DNA from: Flavobacteriales bacterium
Lineage (GTDB): Bacteria; Bacteroidota; Bacteroidia; Flavobacteriales_G; JALEGO01
Reading direction: 5' to 3'
Assembly: GCA_020628935.1 (NCBI GenBank)
Contig: JAHDEG010000009.1
Location: 1 to 64,000 of the forward strand
Length of the DNA: 64,000 nt
Part shown: piece after piece, positions 20,764 through 29,352 of the stretch
Layout of the letters: each line of letters starts with the position of its first letter
Position numbering within the stretch: the first letter of the stretch is position 1
Program-made: the position numbers and the translations under genes
Notes under the pieces: model-generated
Database searches by the model: none
What the model was told of the DNA's origin: nothing
Seen by the model: the letters and a program-made list of their open reading frames with translations, nothing else

Positions 20764-21720
20764 CTATTTAGTAACACTTAAAGTAGAAAATGATATAGAC
20801 TCAGGAGCATATATTTTATCCAATATTTCGTGCTCACTATTTTGAGCCAATATTTGCTTAGGATAATCAATATCGTTGTTAGGCAACTTGTAAAAATATT
20901 TGTCGCCAGCAACTTTAACAAAATCACCTGAACGAACCACTTTATTTCCTAAACTTGTAAGAATTGTTTCTTGATTTGATAAATGCTTGTTAACTGCATT
21001 AGTATGGCCATCATGTAACATTGTGTATAGCTTTTTAAAATCATCGTTTGTTATAATAGCAGTATATACTTCTGGGTGATTTTGTTGGGCAAACTGTAAA
21101 TACCATGATATAAATAATTCAAACTCATAACCAGCAACAAGTACATTGCTATTCTTTATTAAGTAATCTACCCAAACCTGAGTATTCTCATCAGGTACAT
21201 TTTTTCTCAAATACCCGTACATTTCTTGATAAGCTAAAATATCTTGGTAGTAAGCTGCATATTCTTCCATTATTCCAAAAATTCCATTTTTTTGAGAATC
21301 CATATCTTGGTTATCAGAGTTAATATACTCTCCAAAGCGAAACAAGGCTTTTTGATATTCAGGGTGAACAAAATCTTTTAATTCAGAACTATTAAAAACA
21401 GGGAAACGATTTATAGTAATACTATTTCTACGATTTACAAAATAAACTCTTTTTGTAGGATCATTATTAGCCTCATAATTATGATGATGGTATGTTTCGT
21501 GAACAATTGTAGGAAATGCGTTTAAAACATCAACTACAGAATTACCAGCACAGTACTTAGATGAGTTAAACTTGGTAGCCATTAATATATCATTTCCATT
21601 AGTACAATTTTGAGATGCAATCTCAATAGCATAGTCATTCATTTTTTCATCCGTCAGAGATGAATTACTAAAAGAAAATAAAACTAAGCCTAACGCTGCT
21701 AAAACTGAACTACGTAACAT
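20764..21720 (-). CDS. Exported protein with HExxH motif, putative zincin
   Basis: Signal peptide; TIVHETYHHHNYE (HETYH) followed by GIMEEYAAYYQD. Confidence 0.55.
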   Translation of the reverse strand: MLRSSVLAALGLVLFSFSNSSLTDEKMNDYAIEIASQNCTNGNDILMATKFNSSKYCAGNSVVDVLNAFPTIVHETYHHHNYEANNDPTKRVYFVNRRNSITINRFPVFNSSELKDFVHPEYQKALFRFGEYINSDNQDMDSQKNGIFGIMEEYAAYYQDILAYQEMYGYLRKNVPDENTQVWVDYLIKNSNVLVAGYEFELFISWYLQFAQQNHPEVYTAIITNDDFKKLYTMLHDGHTNAVNKHLSNQETILTSLGNKVVRSGDFVKVAGDKYFYKLPNNDIDYPKQILAQNSEHEILDKIYAPESISFSTLSVTK

Positions 21721-21880
21721 ATACCAGAATTTTCATTCTTGTACTGAGATCAAATCATTTTGGTTACGAAAAAAAATACATAAAAAAAGGTTTCATTTTT
21801 TAACACTAAATTTAATGTGCTGTAAATAAATCGTTTAAGAAAAAAAAGACTTAATTACACCCTCTCATCAAATTAAATAG

Positions 21881-21911
21881 TTGGAGCGTGTTATTTCACT
21901 TATTACATTTG
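21881..21911 (+). promoter_or_regulatory. Bacteroidota-type promoter (TTG - 20 bp - TACATTTG)
   Basis: TTG at 21881-21883, TACATTTG at 21904-21911 matching TAnnTTTG, 29 nt upstream of the ATG at 21940. Confidence 0.75.
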
Positions 21912-21939
21912 CAAAATTAAACAAATAAATTTAAATACT

Positions 21940-22899
21940 ATGAAAAAATTAATTGCTTCCTTTTTATTTAGCAGTACAGTTTTATTCTCTGTAGCTCAAT
22001 CTGGAATCGAAGAAATGACTGAGTTCCCGCCAAATGCTGAACCAGGAAAATGTTACGCAAAATGTAGAGTACCAGCTGAGTACGAAACTAAAACTGAAAG
22101 AGTAATGACTAAGCCTGAAGGCAAAAAGTTAGTTACTATACCTGCAAAATACGAAACGCAGCCTTTCAAAGTATTAGTTAAAGAAGAGCAAATAGTAAAA
22201 AGAGTTATACCAGCTACTTTTAAAACGTTAACTGAAAGAGTATTAGTAGACGAAGGTTCTTCTAAAGTAAAAGTTGTTCCTGAAACATATGAAACAGTAA
22301 GCGAAAAAGTTTTAGTTTCTCCAGCAAGAACTGAGTGGGTTAAAGGTAAAGCAGACAAAAACTGTCTTTCTGCAGATCCATCTGATTGTAATGTATGGTG
22401 TTTAAAAGAAATTCCTGCTACTTACAAAACAGTTTTCAAAAGAACTTTAAAAACTCCAGCTAAGTATGAAGAAGTTACTTCTGAGCCAGTTTACAAGACT
22501 GTTAGCAAAAGAGTTGTTGATACTCCAGAAAGAATTGTTGAAGAAGTTCTTCCTGCAGTTTACAAAACTGAATACAGAAAAGTATTAGTAACACCAGCTA
22601 GAGCTGAAGAAAAAATTATTCCTGCAGAATTTAGCACTGTAACTAAAAGAGTTATGACTAAGTCTGAGTCTGTTGGTGAGTGGAGAGAAATCTTATGTAA
22701 CACCAAATTAACTTCATCTAAAATTGCTCAAATCCAAAAAGCATTAATCGCTCAAGGATACAGCGTTGGAAACCATGGTGTTGATAACATTTTTGGTAAT
22801 GATACTAAGGTTGCTTTAACTCAATTTCAAAAAGATAATAATTTACCAGTAGGTAACTTAAATGTTGAAACATTAAAAGCATTAAACATAGCTTACTAA
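21940..22899 (+). CDS. Repetitive exported protein with C-terminal peptidoglycan-binding domain
   Basis: Signal peptide; repeated (I/V)PAxYxTVxxRVLVxPA units; C-terminal KLTSSKIAQIQKALIAQGYSVGNHGVDNIFGNDTKVALTQFQKDNNLPVGNLNVETLKAL. Confidence 0.8.
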   Translation: MKKLIASFLFSSTVLFSVAQSGIEEMTEFPPNAEPGKCYAKCRVPAEYETKTERVMTKPEGKKLVTIPAKYETQPFKVLVKEEQIVKRVIPATFKTLTERVLVDEGSSKVKVVPETYETVSEKVLVSPARTEWVKGKADKNCLSADPSDCNVWCLKEIPATYKTVFKRTLKTPAKYEEVTSEPVYKTVSKRVVDTPERIVEEVLPAVYKTEYRKVLVTPARAEEKIIPAEFSTVTKRVMTKSESVGEWREILCNTKLTSSKIAQIQKALIAQGYSVGNHGVDNIFGNDTKVALTQFQKDNNLPVGNLNVETLKALNIAY

Positions 22900-22920
22900 G
22901 CTAATTTTAATAATATTCTT

Positions 22921-22954
22921 AAAAATCCTGTGTATTAATATACACAGGATTTTT
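22921..22954 (+). terminator. Intrinsic terminator
   Basis: Perfect 15-bp stem AAAAATCCTGTGTAT-TAAT-ATACACAGGATTTTT with T-rich 3' side, 22 nt after the 22899 stop. Confidence 0.9.
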
Positions 22955-22966
22955 TATTTTTATACC

Positions 22967-23485
22967 ATGCGGTACATTATATATATTGCTTTTTTTGCAA
23001 TCTTTTCGTGCACTACTAGAAGTTTTTGCCAGAAACTTCATACTTACGATGTACACCCAGAAGAATACGACAACCAAAATTTCAATTTAAATCAGCAAAC
23101 TAACATTGCAACTACGCTAGCTTTAGAAAATGAAATTACATTTCCTTTTTTTGATGGTTCATTTAATGAGCTTCAGCAAACGGCCAAAGAAAATAACAAA
23201 CCATATTTCGTATACTTTAATGCTATATGGTGCGGGCCTTGTAGGCAAGTAAAATCAAATATACTCACCAATAAAACACTTATAAGCTTATCTGAAAACG
23301 AAAACCTAGCATATTCAATAGATGTTGAAGATTTTGAAGGAATAGAAATCAGTCAAAAATATAACGTAAAACAACTACCCTATTTTATATTTTTTAATCC
23401 AGATCAAACGGTGGCAGGGACAATAACAGGATACATAAGCCCTGATACGTTTATAAAAAAAATGAACGAATATTTTAATAAATAA
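22967..23485 (+). CDS. Thioredoxin-like protein
   Basis: FVYFNAIWCGPCRQVKSNIL (WCGPC) and KYNVKQLPYFIFFNPD. Confidence 0.88.
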   Translation: MRYIIYIAFFAIFSCTTRSFCQKLHTYDVHPEEYDNQNFNLNQQTNIATTLALENEITFPFFDGSFNELQQTAKENNKPYFVYFNAIWCGPCRQVKSNILTNKTLISLSENENLAYSIDVEDFEGIEISQKYNVKQLPYFIFFNPDQTVAGTITGYISPDTFIKKMNEYFNK

Positions 23486-23487
23486 TA

Positions 23488-24429
23488 CTAAGGAGCAACA
23501 ACCCTTAATTGCTCGCCTACAATTATTTTATTTGAAAACAACTTATTCCATGAAATAAGCTGATTTAAGCTAATGTTATTTTTTCTTGCAACAGAAAGTA
23601 AGTCATCCCCCTCTTTTACTATATAATACCCCTTAGGCAAGCTTTCAACAACATCTTCTGAACCTTTTTCGTTTACAGTTAATGAATCAATAGTAGTAAC
23701 CTCATCCTCTTTTTTGTATAAAAACTCACTAAGTAAAGACTTAGTTTTTTCATAAGAATCTGCAACATCAGTAGTTGAACCTAATAGTTTCCCTTCTGGT
23801 TTAACCTCTAAATTAGCATCTGGATTATTTTTACCGCATTGGCAAGATGTATCGGGTGGCGCGATGTTGTAAGCTAATCTTAAACTATCAACTTGTTTAT
23901 TTAAATTTTGTACTTTGTGTAATTCAATCAAATTAGTAGCAACTAGTTTTAATTGTTCATTATTTTTAGGCAATGAATCTTTCTGCTTTAATTGACTAAT
24001 TAAATCGTTAAACAACGTATTAGCCTCGCTGTATTTACCTAATTCTTTATACGTAATTGCCAGATGATTCTGGTCAGAGAAAAGTAAATCACTTTCTGGA
24101 GCTAATACCTTTTGCTCTAATTCGATAGCCTTAGTAAAGTACTTTTCAGCGTTTTTAAAATCTTTTAAATGGTAATAGCTCAAACCCAAATTGCTGTACG
24201 CAAATGCTTGTTGATATATTGGAGCACCCTCCTTAATAGATGCACTAAATTGCTTATTCGCTATTACCAATGATTTATCATAATCTTTCTGATTAAAAAA
24301 TTTTTGATATTGTTCCTCTAGGTCATCCCAGGATTGACTGTGGGAAACTATAGAGAAAAAAATGAAAAAAAGAGCTAATAAAAAACTCTTAACTCTTTTA
24401 TGTAAAACATCAGGCCACATGGTAAACAC
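23488..24429 (-). CDS. TPR plus C-terminal LysM protein
   Basis: SNLGLSYYHLKDFKNAEKYFTKAIELE TPR; YYIVKEGDDLLSVARKNNISLNQLISWNKLFSNKIIVGEQLRV LysM. Confidence 0.85.
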   Translation of the reverse strand: MFTMWPDVLHKRVKSFLLALFFIFFSIVSHSQSWDDLEEQYQKFFNQKDYDKSLVIANKQFSASIKEGAPIYQQAFAYSNLGLSYYHLKDFKNAEKYFTKAIELEQKVLAPESDLLFSDQNHLAITYKELGKYSEANTLFNDLISQLKQKDSLPKNNEQLKLVATNLIELHKVQNLNKQVDSLRLAYNIAPPDTSCQCGKNNPDANLEVKPEGKLLGSTTDVADSYEKTKSLLSEFLYKKEDEVTTIDSLTVNEKGSEDVVESLPKGYYIVKEGDDLLSVARKNNISLNQLISWNKLFSNKIIVGEQLRVVAP

Positions 24430-24476
24430 AAAGTTATTTTTTAAAACCTGAAATCAAATGCTGTTCTCTAAAAAAT

Positions 24477-25892
24477 CTACTTTCCTCTACCCTGTAAAAC
24501 AATTAGTACGGTGTATATTAAAATTTTTAAATCTACAAATATCGACATGTTCTCTATATAAAGAATATCATACTTTAACCGTTCTATCATTTGATCAACA
24601 TTTTCGGCATATCCATATTTAACCTGTCCCCAAGAAGTTATGCCTGGGCGAACTCTTTGCAAATAAGCATAATGTGGAGCTTTTTTTAAGATCTTATCAA
24701 TAAAATATTGGCGTTCAGGCCTGGGCCCAACTAAAGACATATCCCCAATTAATACATTGTAAAATTGAGGCACTTCATCAATTCGAGTTTTTCGCATAAA
24801 CCTCCCTAAAGGAGTTACTCTAGGGTCGTTTTCTTTAGCTAGCATTGGTCTAGATTTTTCTGCATCAACGTACATAGACCTAAACTTATATATAGAAAAA
24901 GATTTTCCTCCCTTACCCACACGCTTATGAGAATAAAACGCAGGACCAGGAGATGATAGCTTTACAAGAATCGCTACCAATAAATAAGCCCATGAAAAAC
25001 ATATTAAAATAATTACCGAAACCGTAATATCAATAATTCTCTTAGCAACCCATTGCCATTGAGGAATAATCTCTTGATTTATTTCTATTAAAGGAACGCC
25101 TAAAATAGAATTCATTTTTACCTGACCAGACAAAATATTATATAAATCAGGGATTATTTTAACGTATATATCCTCTGGCTTTAAGTAATTTAAAATTTTA
25201 CGAATTTTGTCATGCTCAGATGATTCAATTGCTATAATTACTTCTTCAATTTTATTTTGATGAATAATTTCCCGTATATCTTTAATATAACCCAAATGTG
25301 GCAAGCGATTTTCAAGCTCAGTCATTCGTTTTGACCTAATATGTACAAAACCTTTTAAATTATAACCAGAAGAAACCTTTGCATTCTGTATTTCTTCAGC
25401 TAAACTTAAAGCACGCTCATCACTTCCTATAATTAAAGTGTTAAACCCAATTTTTCTGTTATGAATTTTACGTACAGTAGAGGTACTAATTAAAAACCTT
25501 GGTATATATGTAATGATGAAGTGAACAATGAAATAAAATAAAATTGCCTGATAATAAAACCTGTAACTAGCAACAACATCATCAAGCAACAAAGTAAAAA
25601 AGATTGCTAGTACCCCAATAATGCTAATCCAGAAAGTTTGAATTAGTTCTTTTAATCGCGACCTTCTATAAGGGTTATTATAAAAGCCCGACAAAAAATA
25701 CAAAATAACCCAAAAAAAAGGCACAAGTAATAATCCTTTAAAAAAGCGATCACCAAAGGTTAACTCAACAGAATAGCCAAATTTAAGAGGCTCTAAATAT
25801 AATTTTCTAAAAACATAAAACACAGCCCAGGCTATGCCTGCTGTAAGCAAATCAAAAAAAGCGTAGGTTAAAGATCTTAGCTTGTTATTCAT
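24477..25892 (-). CDS. Undecaprenyl-phosphate sugar phosphotransferase (WcaJ/exopolysaccharide sugar transferase family)
   Basis: N-terminal TMs; RIIDITVSVIILICFSW...SPGPAFYSHKRVGKGGKSFSIYKFRSMYVDAE...TRIDEVPQFYNVLIGDMSLVGPRPE. Confidence 0.93.
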   Translation of the reverse strand: MNNKLRSLTYAFFDLLTAGIAWAVFYVFRKLYLEPLKFGYSVELTFGDRFFKGLLLVPFFWVILYFLSGFYNNPYRRSRLKELIQTFWISIIGVLAIFFTLLLDDVVASYRFYYQAILFYFIVHFIITYIPRFLISTSTVRKIHNRKIGFNTLIIGSDERALSLAEEIQNAKVSSGYNLKGFVHIRSKRMTELENRLPHLGYIKDIREIIHQNKIEEVIIAIESSEHDKIRKILNYLKPEDIYVKIIPDLYNILSGQVKMNSILGVPLIEINQEIIPQWQWVAKRIIDITVSVIILICFSWAYLLVAILVKLSSPGPAFYSHKRVGKGGKSFSIYKFRSMYVDAEKSRPMLAKENDPRVTPLGRFMRKTRIDEVPQFYNVLIGDMSLVGPRPERQYFIDKILKKAPHYAYLQRVRPGITSWGQVKYGYAENVDQMIERLKYDILYIENMSIFVDLKILIYTVLIVLQGRGK

Positions 25893-26761
25893 TAAATACC
25901 TGAGTGAATCAACTTAATGTTATCTAAGTAAGTAACAGAGTTCTCTTGACCAGATTGGTGCCCCACCAAAAATTGAATTTGAAACGTTAGTGCATTAGGG
26001 TTTGCAGTAACACTGGTACCTAAATCAATATAAATTTTATTCCATGTTTCTTTAGGGTATAAAATAATTATACTTGACGACTGAATGTCTTGTGGCACAT
26101 TACTTATTAACCTAATTTCAATTTGAGCCGATGTTTTGTAATCGAGCTCTAAATAAACATCATTACCACTTTTTGGCAGCACATAACTTTGCTCACTTGT
26201 TGCCAAATAAAACTCATCAGCACTATTTAATTCAATTTTAGCAGATCTTCCTCCCTCATAAACTTCTTCAGGGTTTGTAGTTATTTGTAAACTTTCACTA
26301 TCTCCGGTTTCAGACAAGCTAAAAGTTCCTCCTTCAAAATCTTCAAGCCAAGGAAAACTTAATTGTTCAAAATACCTAGCTGTTGGTGCAACATGAACTA
26401 TGCTGTCTGGGTATAACATAAAATTATCATCCTCATAAAAAGCGAAAAAAGGATAATCTAAACGAAGTGCTGTAGAACCACTATTTTTAATACCAGGCCT
26501 AACTTTAAGATTTACTTCTCCTTCAGCAAGAACAGGTATAGTTGCCGGAAGCTCAAATCCTCCAATAAATTTATCATCAACATACACCCAGGCATCAACA
26601 ATATTACTAGAGTTAGAACCTTCCTGGGCGTAATTGGTAACCATCTCAATATCATCAATGTGAATAAACGAAGGTATAGGTTCTTCGGGGTTTATCACTT
26701 CACACGATATTAAAACGTGGACAATAAAAATAACTAAGGATATTCTCTTTAATAAGACCAT
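25892..26761 (-). CDS. Hypothetical lipoprotein
   Basis: Lipobox IVHVLISCEVINPEEP; beta-rich C-terminal region. Confidence 0.65.
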   Translation of the reverse strand: MVLLKRISLVIFIVHVLISCEVINPEEPIPSFIHIDDIEMVTNYAQEGSNSSNIVDAWVYVDDKFIGGFELPATIPVLAEGEVNLKVRPGIKNSGSTALRLDYPFFAFYEDDNFMLYPDSIVHVAPTARYFEQLSFPWLEDFEGGTFSLSETGDSESLQITTNPEEVYEGGRSAKIELNSADEFYLATSEQSYVLPKSGNDVYLELDYKTSAQIEIRLISNVPQDIQSSSIIILYPKETWNKIYIDLGTSVTANPNALTFQIQFLVGHQSGQENSVTYLDNIKLIHSGI

Positions 26762-26842
26762 TGTGCTGTACGAACTGTGAAACGAAATTAACCAATATTT
26801 ATTGTACTTTATAATGAAATAATTAAGCTAGTAAAAAACCTT

Positions 26843-26871
26843 TTGCCAAAGTAATTATTTTCATACCTTTG
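26843..26871 (+). promoter_or_regulatory. Promoter for tRNA-Cys (TTG - 18 bp - TACCTTTG)
   Basis: TTG 26843-26845, TACCTTTG 26864-26871, 8 nt before tRNA 5' end. Confidence 0.75.
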
Positions 26872-26879
26872 AAAAATAG

Positions 26880-26950
26880 GGTCGCGTGGCCGAGTGGTTA
26901 GGCAGAGGTCTGCAACACCTTCTACAGCGGTTCGAATCCGTTCGCGACCT
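26880..26950 (+). tRNA. tRNA-Cys (anticodon GCA)
   Basis: Acceptor GGTCGCG/CGCGACC; anticodon stem GAGGT-CTGCAAC-ACCTT; T arm AGCGG-TTCGAAT-CCGTT; genomic CCA at 26951-26953. Confidence 0.95.
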
Positions 26951-27007
26951 CCAAATTAGATTAAAGCTCCTTTTAGGGGCTTTTTTAGTTTTAAAAATAA
27001 TAGTTCT

Positions 27008-27076
27008 GGGCACCCGAGCGGGCTATTCACTATATCTTTTTTTTACAAAAAAGGATGCCGTTGCTATCCCTGGTGC
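27008..27076 (+). repeat. Decayed copy of GGGCGT-type repeat
   Basis: GGGCacccgaGCGGGCTATTCACTATATC...AAAGGATGCCGTTGCTATCCCTGGTGC parallels the 3' module GGGTACCACTGCTGCCCTTCACGC of the intact copies. Confidence 0.55.
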
Positions 27077-27450
27077 AGTTTGGTACTACTACTGATTGTG
27101 TATTCTTATTTCGATTAACCTTGTTTAAAAATCATCCACTAAAACTCTTCCCTAGCCAGCACAGGAGTATTAGCTTATTGCTGATTAGCACTTTAGTTTA
27201 AGCGTTGTGTATGAGCGACCTTGGAAGCCATTTACACTGCGTTTATTACTTGTGCTAAAAAAATAACTAAAGCGGACAGCCGGGTATTGCTCACATGAAT
27301 AACATATAGACTAAAATACCTCTTCTCAAATTTCTCGCCCTGTAAAAAAAATTTTGACTTTATTTTTAAATGTTTAAACAAAAAGCACACGGTAATGTTA
27401 CAACAAATTAAAATTTTAACTTGGCTTAATTATCACAAACAAAATAAACC

Positions 27451-27990
27451 ACTATGGACTGAAAGTACCATAGTTTTGTAACGGACTAAAAGTCCTAGTT
27501 AATCAATTATGAATTCAGAATTTGTATTATCACCTGGTTTTCGATGATGTTCTAGATATTCATTAACCATTTCATCCGTTATGTTTCCTGTGCTCCAACA
27601 ACCATAGCCTATAGACCAAAAGTGACGACCCCAGTATTTCTTCTTTAATTCAGGAAACTCCATCTGCAATTTCCTAGAACTGCGACCTTTCAATTTTTTA
27701 ACTATACCACTTACCGACTGTGAGGGACGATAATTTATGTGCATATGAACATGATCTTTAGAGACAACTCCTCGAACATTTGAAATATCCTCCGCCTCAC
27801 AAATCTGGATTAACAAGCTACGACACCTAATTTTAATGTCATTTTGAAGAACAGCATAACGATACTTGGTAGCCCAAACTATATGAACAGTAAGGCGGGA
27901 AACTGAATGACTATGAGAACGTTGTGATTCCATAGTTAAAGTTAATATTTTTAGAAGCTAAAGCGAAATGCACTAAAGTGCATAGTTTTA
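27451..27990 (-). mobile_element. IS200/IS605-type insertion sequence, single-gene form, with end hairpins
   Basis: Y1/HUH transposase flanked by hairpins 27451-27474 (ACTATGG-ACT-GAA-AGT-A-CCATAGT) and 27968-27983 (ATGCACT-AA-AGTGCAT), both followed on the + strand by CATAGTTTT; further hairpin GGACT-AAA-AGTCC at 27483-27495. Exact termini not determined. Confidence 0.85.
27499..27933 (-). CDS. tnpA: IS200/IS605-family transposase TnpA
   Basis: VHIVWATKYRYAVL, HUH motif KDHVHMHI, Y-containing helix GYGCWSTGNITDEMVNEYLEHH. Confidence 0.95.
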   Translation of the reverse strand: MESQRSHSHSVSRLTVHIVWATKYRYAVLQNDIKIRCRSLLIQICEAEDISNVRGVVSKDHVHMHINYRPSQSVSGIVKKLKGRSSRKLQMEFPELKKKYWGRHFWSIGYGCWSTGNITDEMVNEYLEHHRKPGDNTNSEFIID

Positions 27991-28073
27991 ACTACTAATT
28001 GAGACCAATAAAATTTCATACCCCCGTTTATTATGCGTACATTCGAGCTTCAAAAATCAAAATAACTTCAAAT

Positions 28074-29129
28074 ATGAAAACAAAATTTATACTTTTATTT
28101 CTGTCCTACACGTGTGTCTCTTTTGGACAAATAACACTTAACAGCGAAAATTACCCAGTAGTGGGTGATCAAATCATAACGGTAAGAGATACTCTAGCTG
28201 TAGGCTTATCTCAAGGCGAACCTGGCGAAAACCAAGTTTATGATTTCACCCAATTTATTGCACACCAAACAGATACTATTAACTTTTTAGACCCGGATTC
28301 AACAATTTATTCTGATGATTTCCCTAATGCCACAGTTGCTTATCTTAAAGACAGTACTTACGGTTTTTTCACTCAAAACTCGGAACAAGCTGAACTTGTG
28401 GGTGGTGTAGGTTATAATCGCGTATCTGAAGATCCAATTGTTTTAAACTATACTAATAATGAGACTATAGCTAAATTCCCTACTAGCTACAATGATATGT
28501 GGAATGATACATCTCAATATGATTTCACAATTGATGTTTCTACTACTTTTGGTATTGATTCAGCAAGAAACAAAAGAGACACGTATAAACAAGTTCATAA
28601 TGATGGTTGGGGAAATGTTATTACTTCATACGGTAATTTTCAGTGTTTAAGACAAAAAACTTACGTTACAGTAATTGACACAACATGGTTGCATAGCTTA
28701 AACGGAGGTTGGGCAATATTGGGTACAGATATAGAAACTGACACCCTTTTTACCTGGTCAACTGACTACCCATCTGCTAAATACCCAATAGCATCAACCA
28801 GGTTAGATGGAAACGGTAACTTTACTTATTTAGAAGTTCTTCGAATAGCTAATGATGGCTTATCTAGTAAAGGATCTACTCGTTTAAATAACGTAACAAT
28901 TTACCCAAACCCAACCCACGATAGAGTTAACCTTTCTGGCTTAAAGACCAACACTAATTACGATTTAACCTTATTTAACTCTTCAGGACAAGCAGTTTAC
29001 ACTGAAAACCTGATAAACACAAATAATAAGACTTTAGATCTTTCCAACTTCGACAAAGGCATATACTTTTTAAGTGTAACAAACGAAGATGGAAGCTCAT
29101 CAGTTAAACAAACCTTGATCATCCAGTAA
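28074..29129 (+). CDS. Secreted protein with T9SS type A C-terminal sorting domain
   Basis: Start moved from 27999 to ATG at 28074 (MKTKFILLFLSYTCVSFGQ); C-term NVTIYPNPTHDRVNLSG...SSGQAVYTEN...DLSNFDKGIYFLSVTNEDG. Confidence 0.85.
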   Translation: MKTKFILLFLSYTCVSFGQITLNSENYPVVGDQIITVRDTLAVGLSQGEPGENQVYDFTQFIAHQTDTINFLDPDSTIYSDDFPNATVAYLKDSTYGFFTQNSEQAELVGGVGYNRVSEDPIVLNYTNNETIAKFPTSYNDMWNDTSQYDFTIDVSTTFGIDSARNKRDTYKQVHNDGWGNVITSYGNFQCLRQKTYVTVIDTTWLHSLNGGWAILGTDIETDTLFTWSTDYPSAKYPIASTRLDGNGNFTYLEVLRIANDGLSSKGSTRLNNVTIYPNPTHDRVNLSGLKTNTNYDLTLFNSSGQAVYTENLINTNNKTLDLSNFDKGIYFLSVTNEDGSSSVKQTLIIQ

Positions 29130-29141
29130 TAAAAGTATTCT

Positions 29142-29166
29142 CATTTCACAAAATAATTGTGAAATG
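29142..29166 (+). other. Hairpin (10-bp perfect stem) downstream of the T9SS-sorted protein
   Basis: CATTTCACAA-AATAA-TTGTGAAATG. Confidence 0.7.
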
Positions 29167-29173
29167 GTATTTT

Positions 29174-29208
29174 AAGCCACACCTTTAATTAGGATGTGGC
29201 TTTTTTTT
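29174..29208 (+). terminator. Intrinsic terminator
   Basis: AAGCCACA...TGTGGCTT followed by a T8 run. Confidence 0.85.
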
Positions 29209-29290
29209 ATAAAAAGCATCGCAATATTTGACCAACCATACACCCTAGAAGCAAAATAATTTGACTAAAGGTACCCTAGCCATTTACTAC

Positions 29291-29328
29291 AAATTTTACT
29301 AAAAAGGAGCAGTTGCTATCTCTGGGGC
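29291..29328 (+). repeat. Possible decayed fragment of GGGCGT-type repeat
   Basis: TTTTACTAAAAAGGAGCAGTTGCTATCTCTGGGGC resembles TTTTACAAAAAAGGATGCCGTTGCTATCCCTGGTGC at ~27050-27076. Confidence 0.4.
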
Positions 29329-29352
29329 AAATAGTTCGTTAAGAAAAAACAA

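Noticed and set aside
26886-27095. 69-aa + strand ORF
   Set aside because: Starts inside tRNA-Cys and runs through the degenerate repeat; no protein-like features.
27499-27933. Treating the Y1 transposase as a RAYT that mobilises the GGGCGT repeats
   Set aside because: The protein looks like a standard IS200/IS605 TnpA with its own end hairpins (CATAGTTTT-flanked), which do not resemble the GGGCGT repeats; a link is unsupported.
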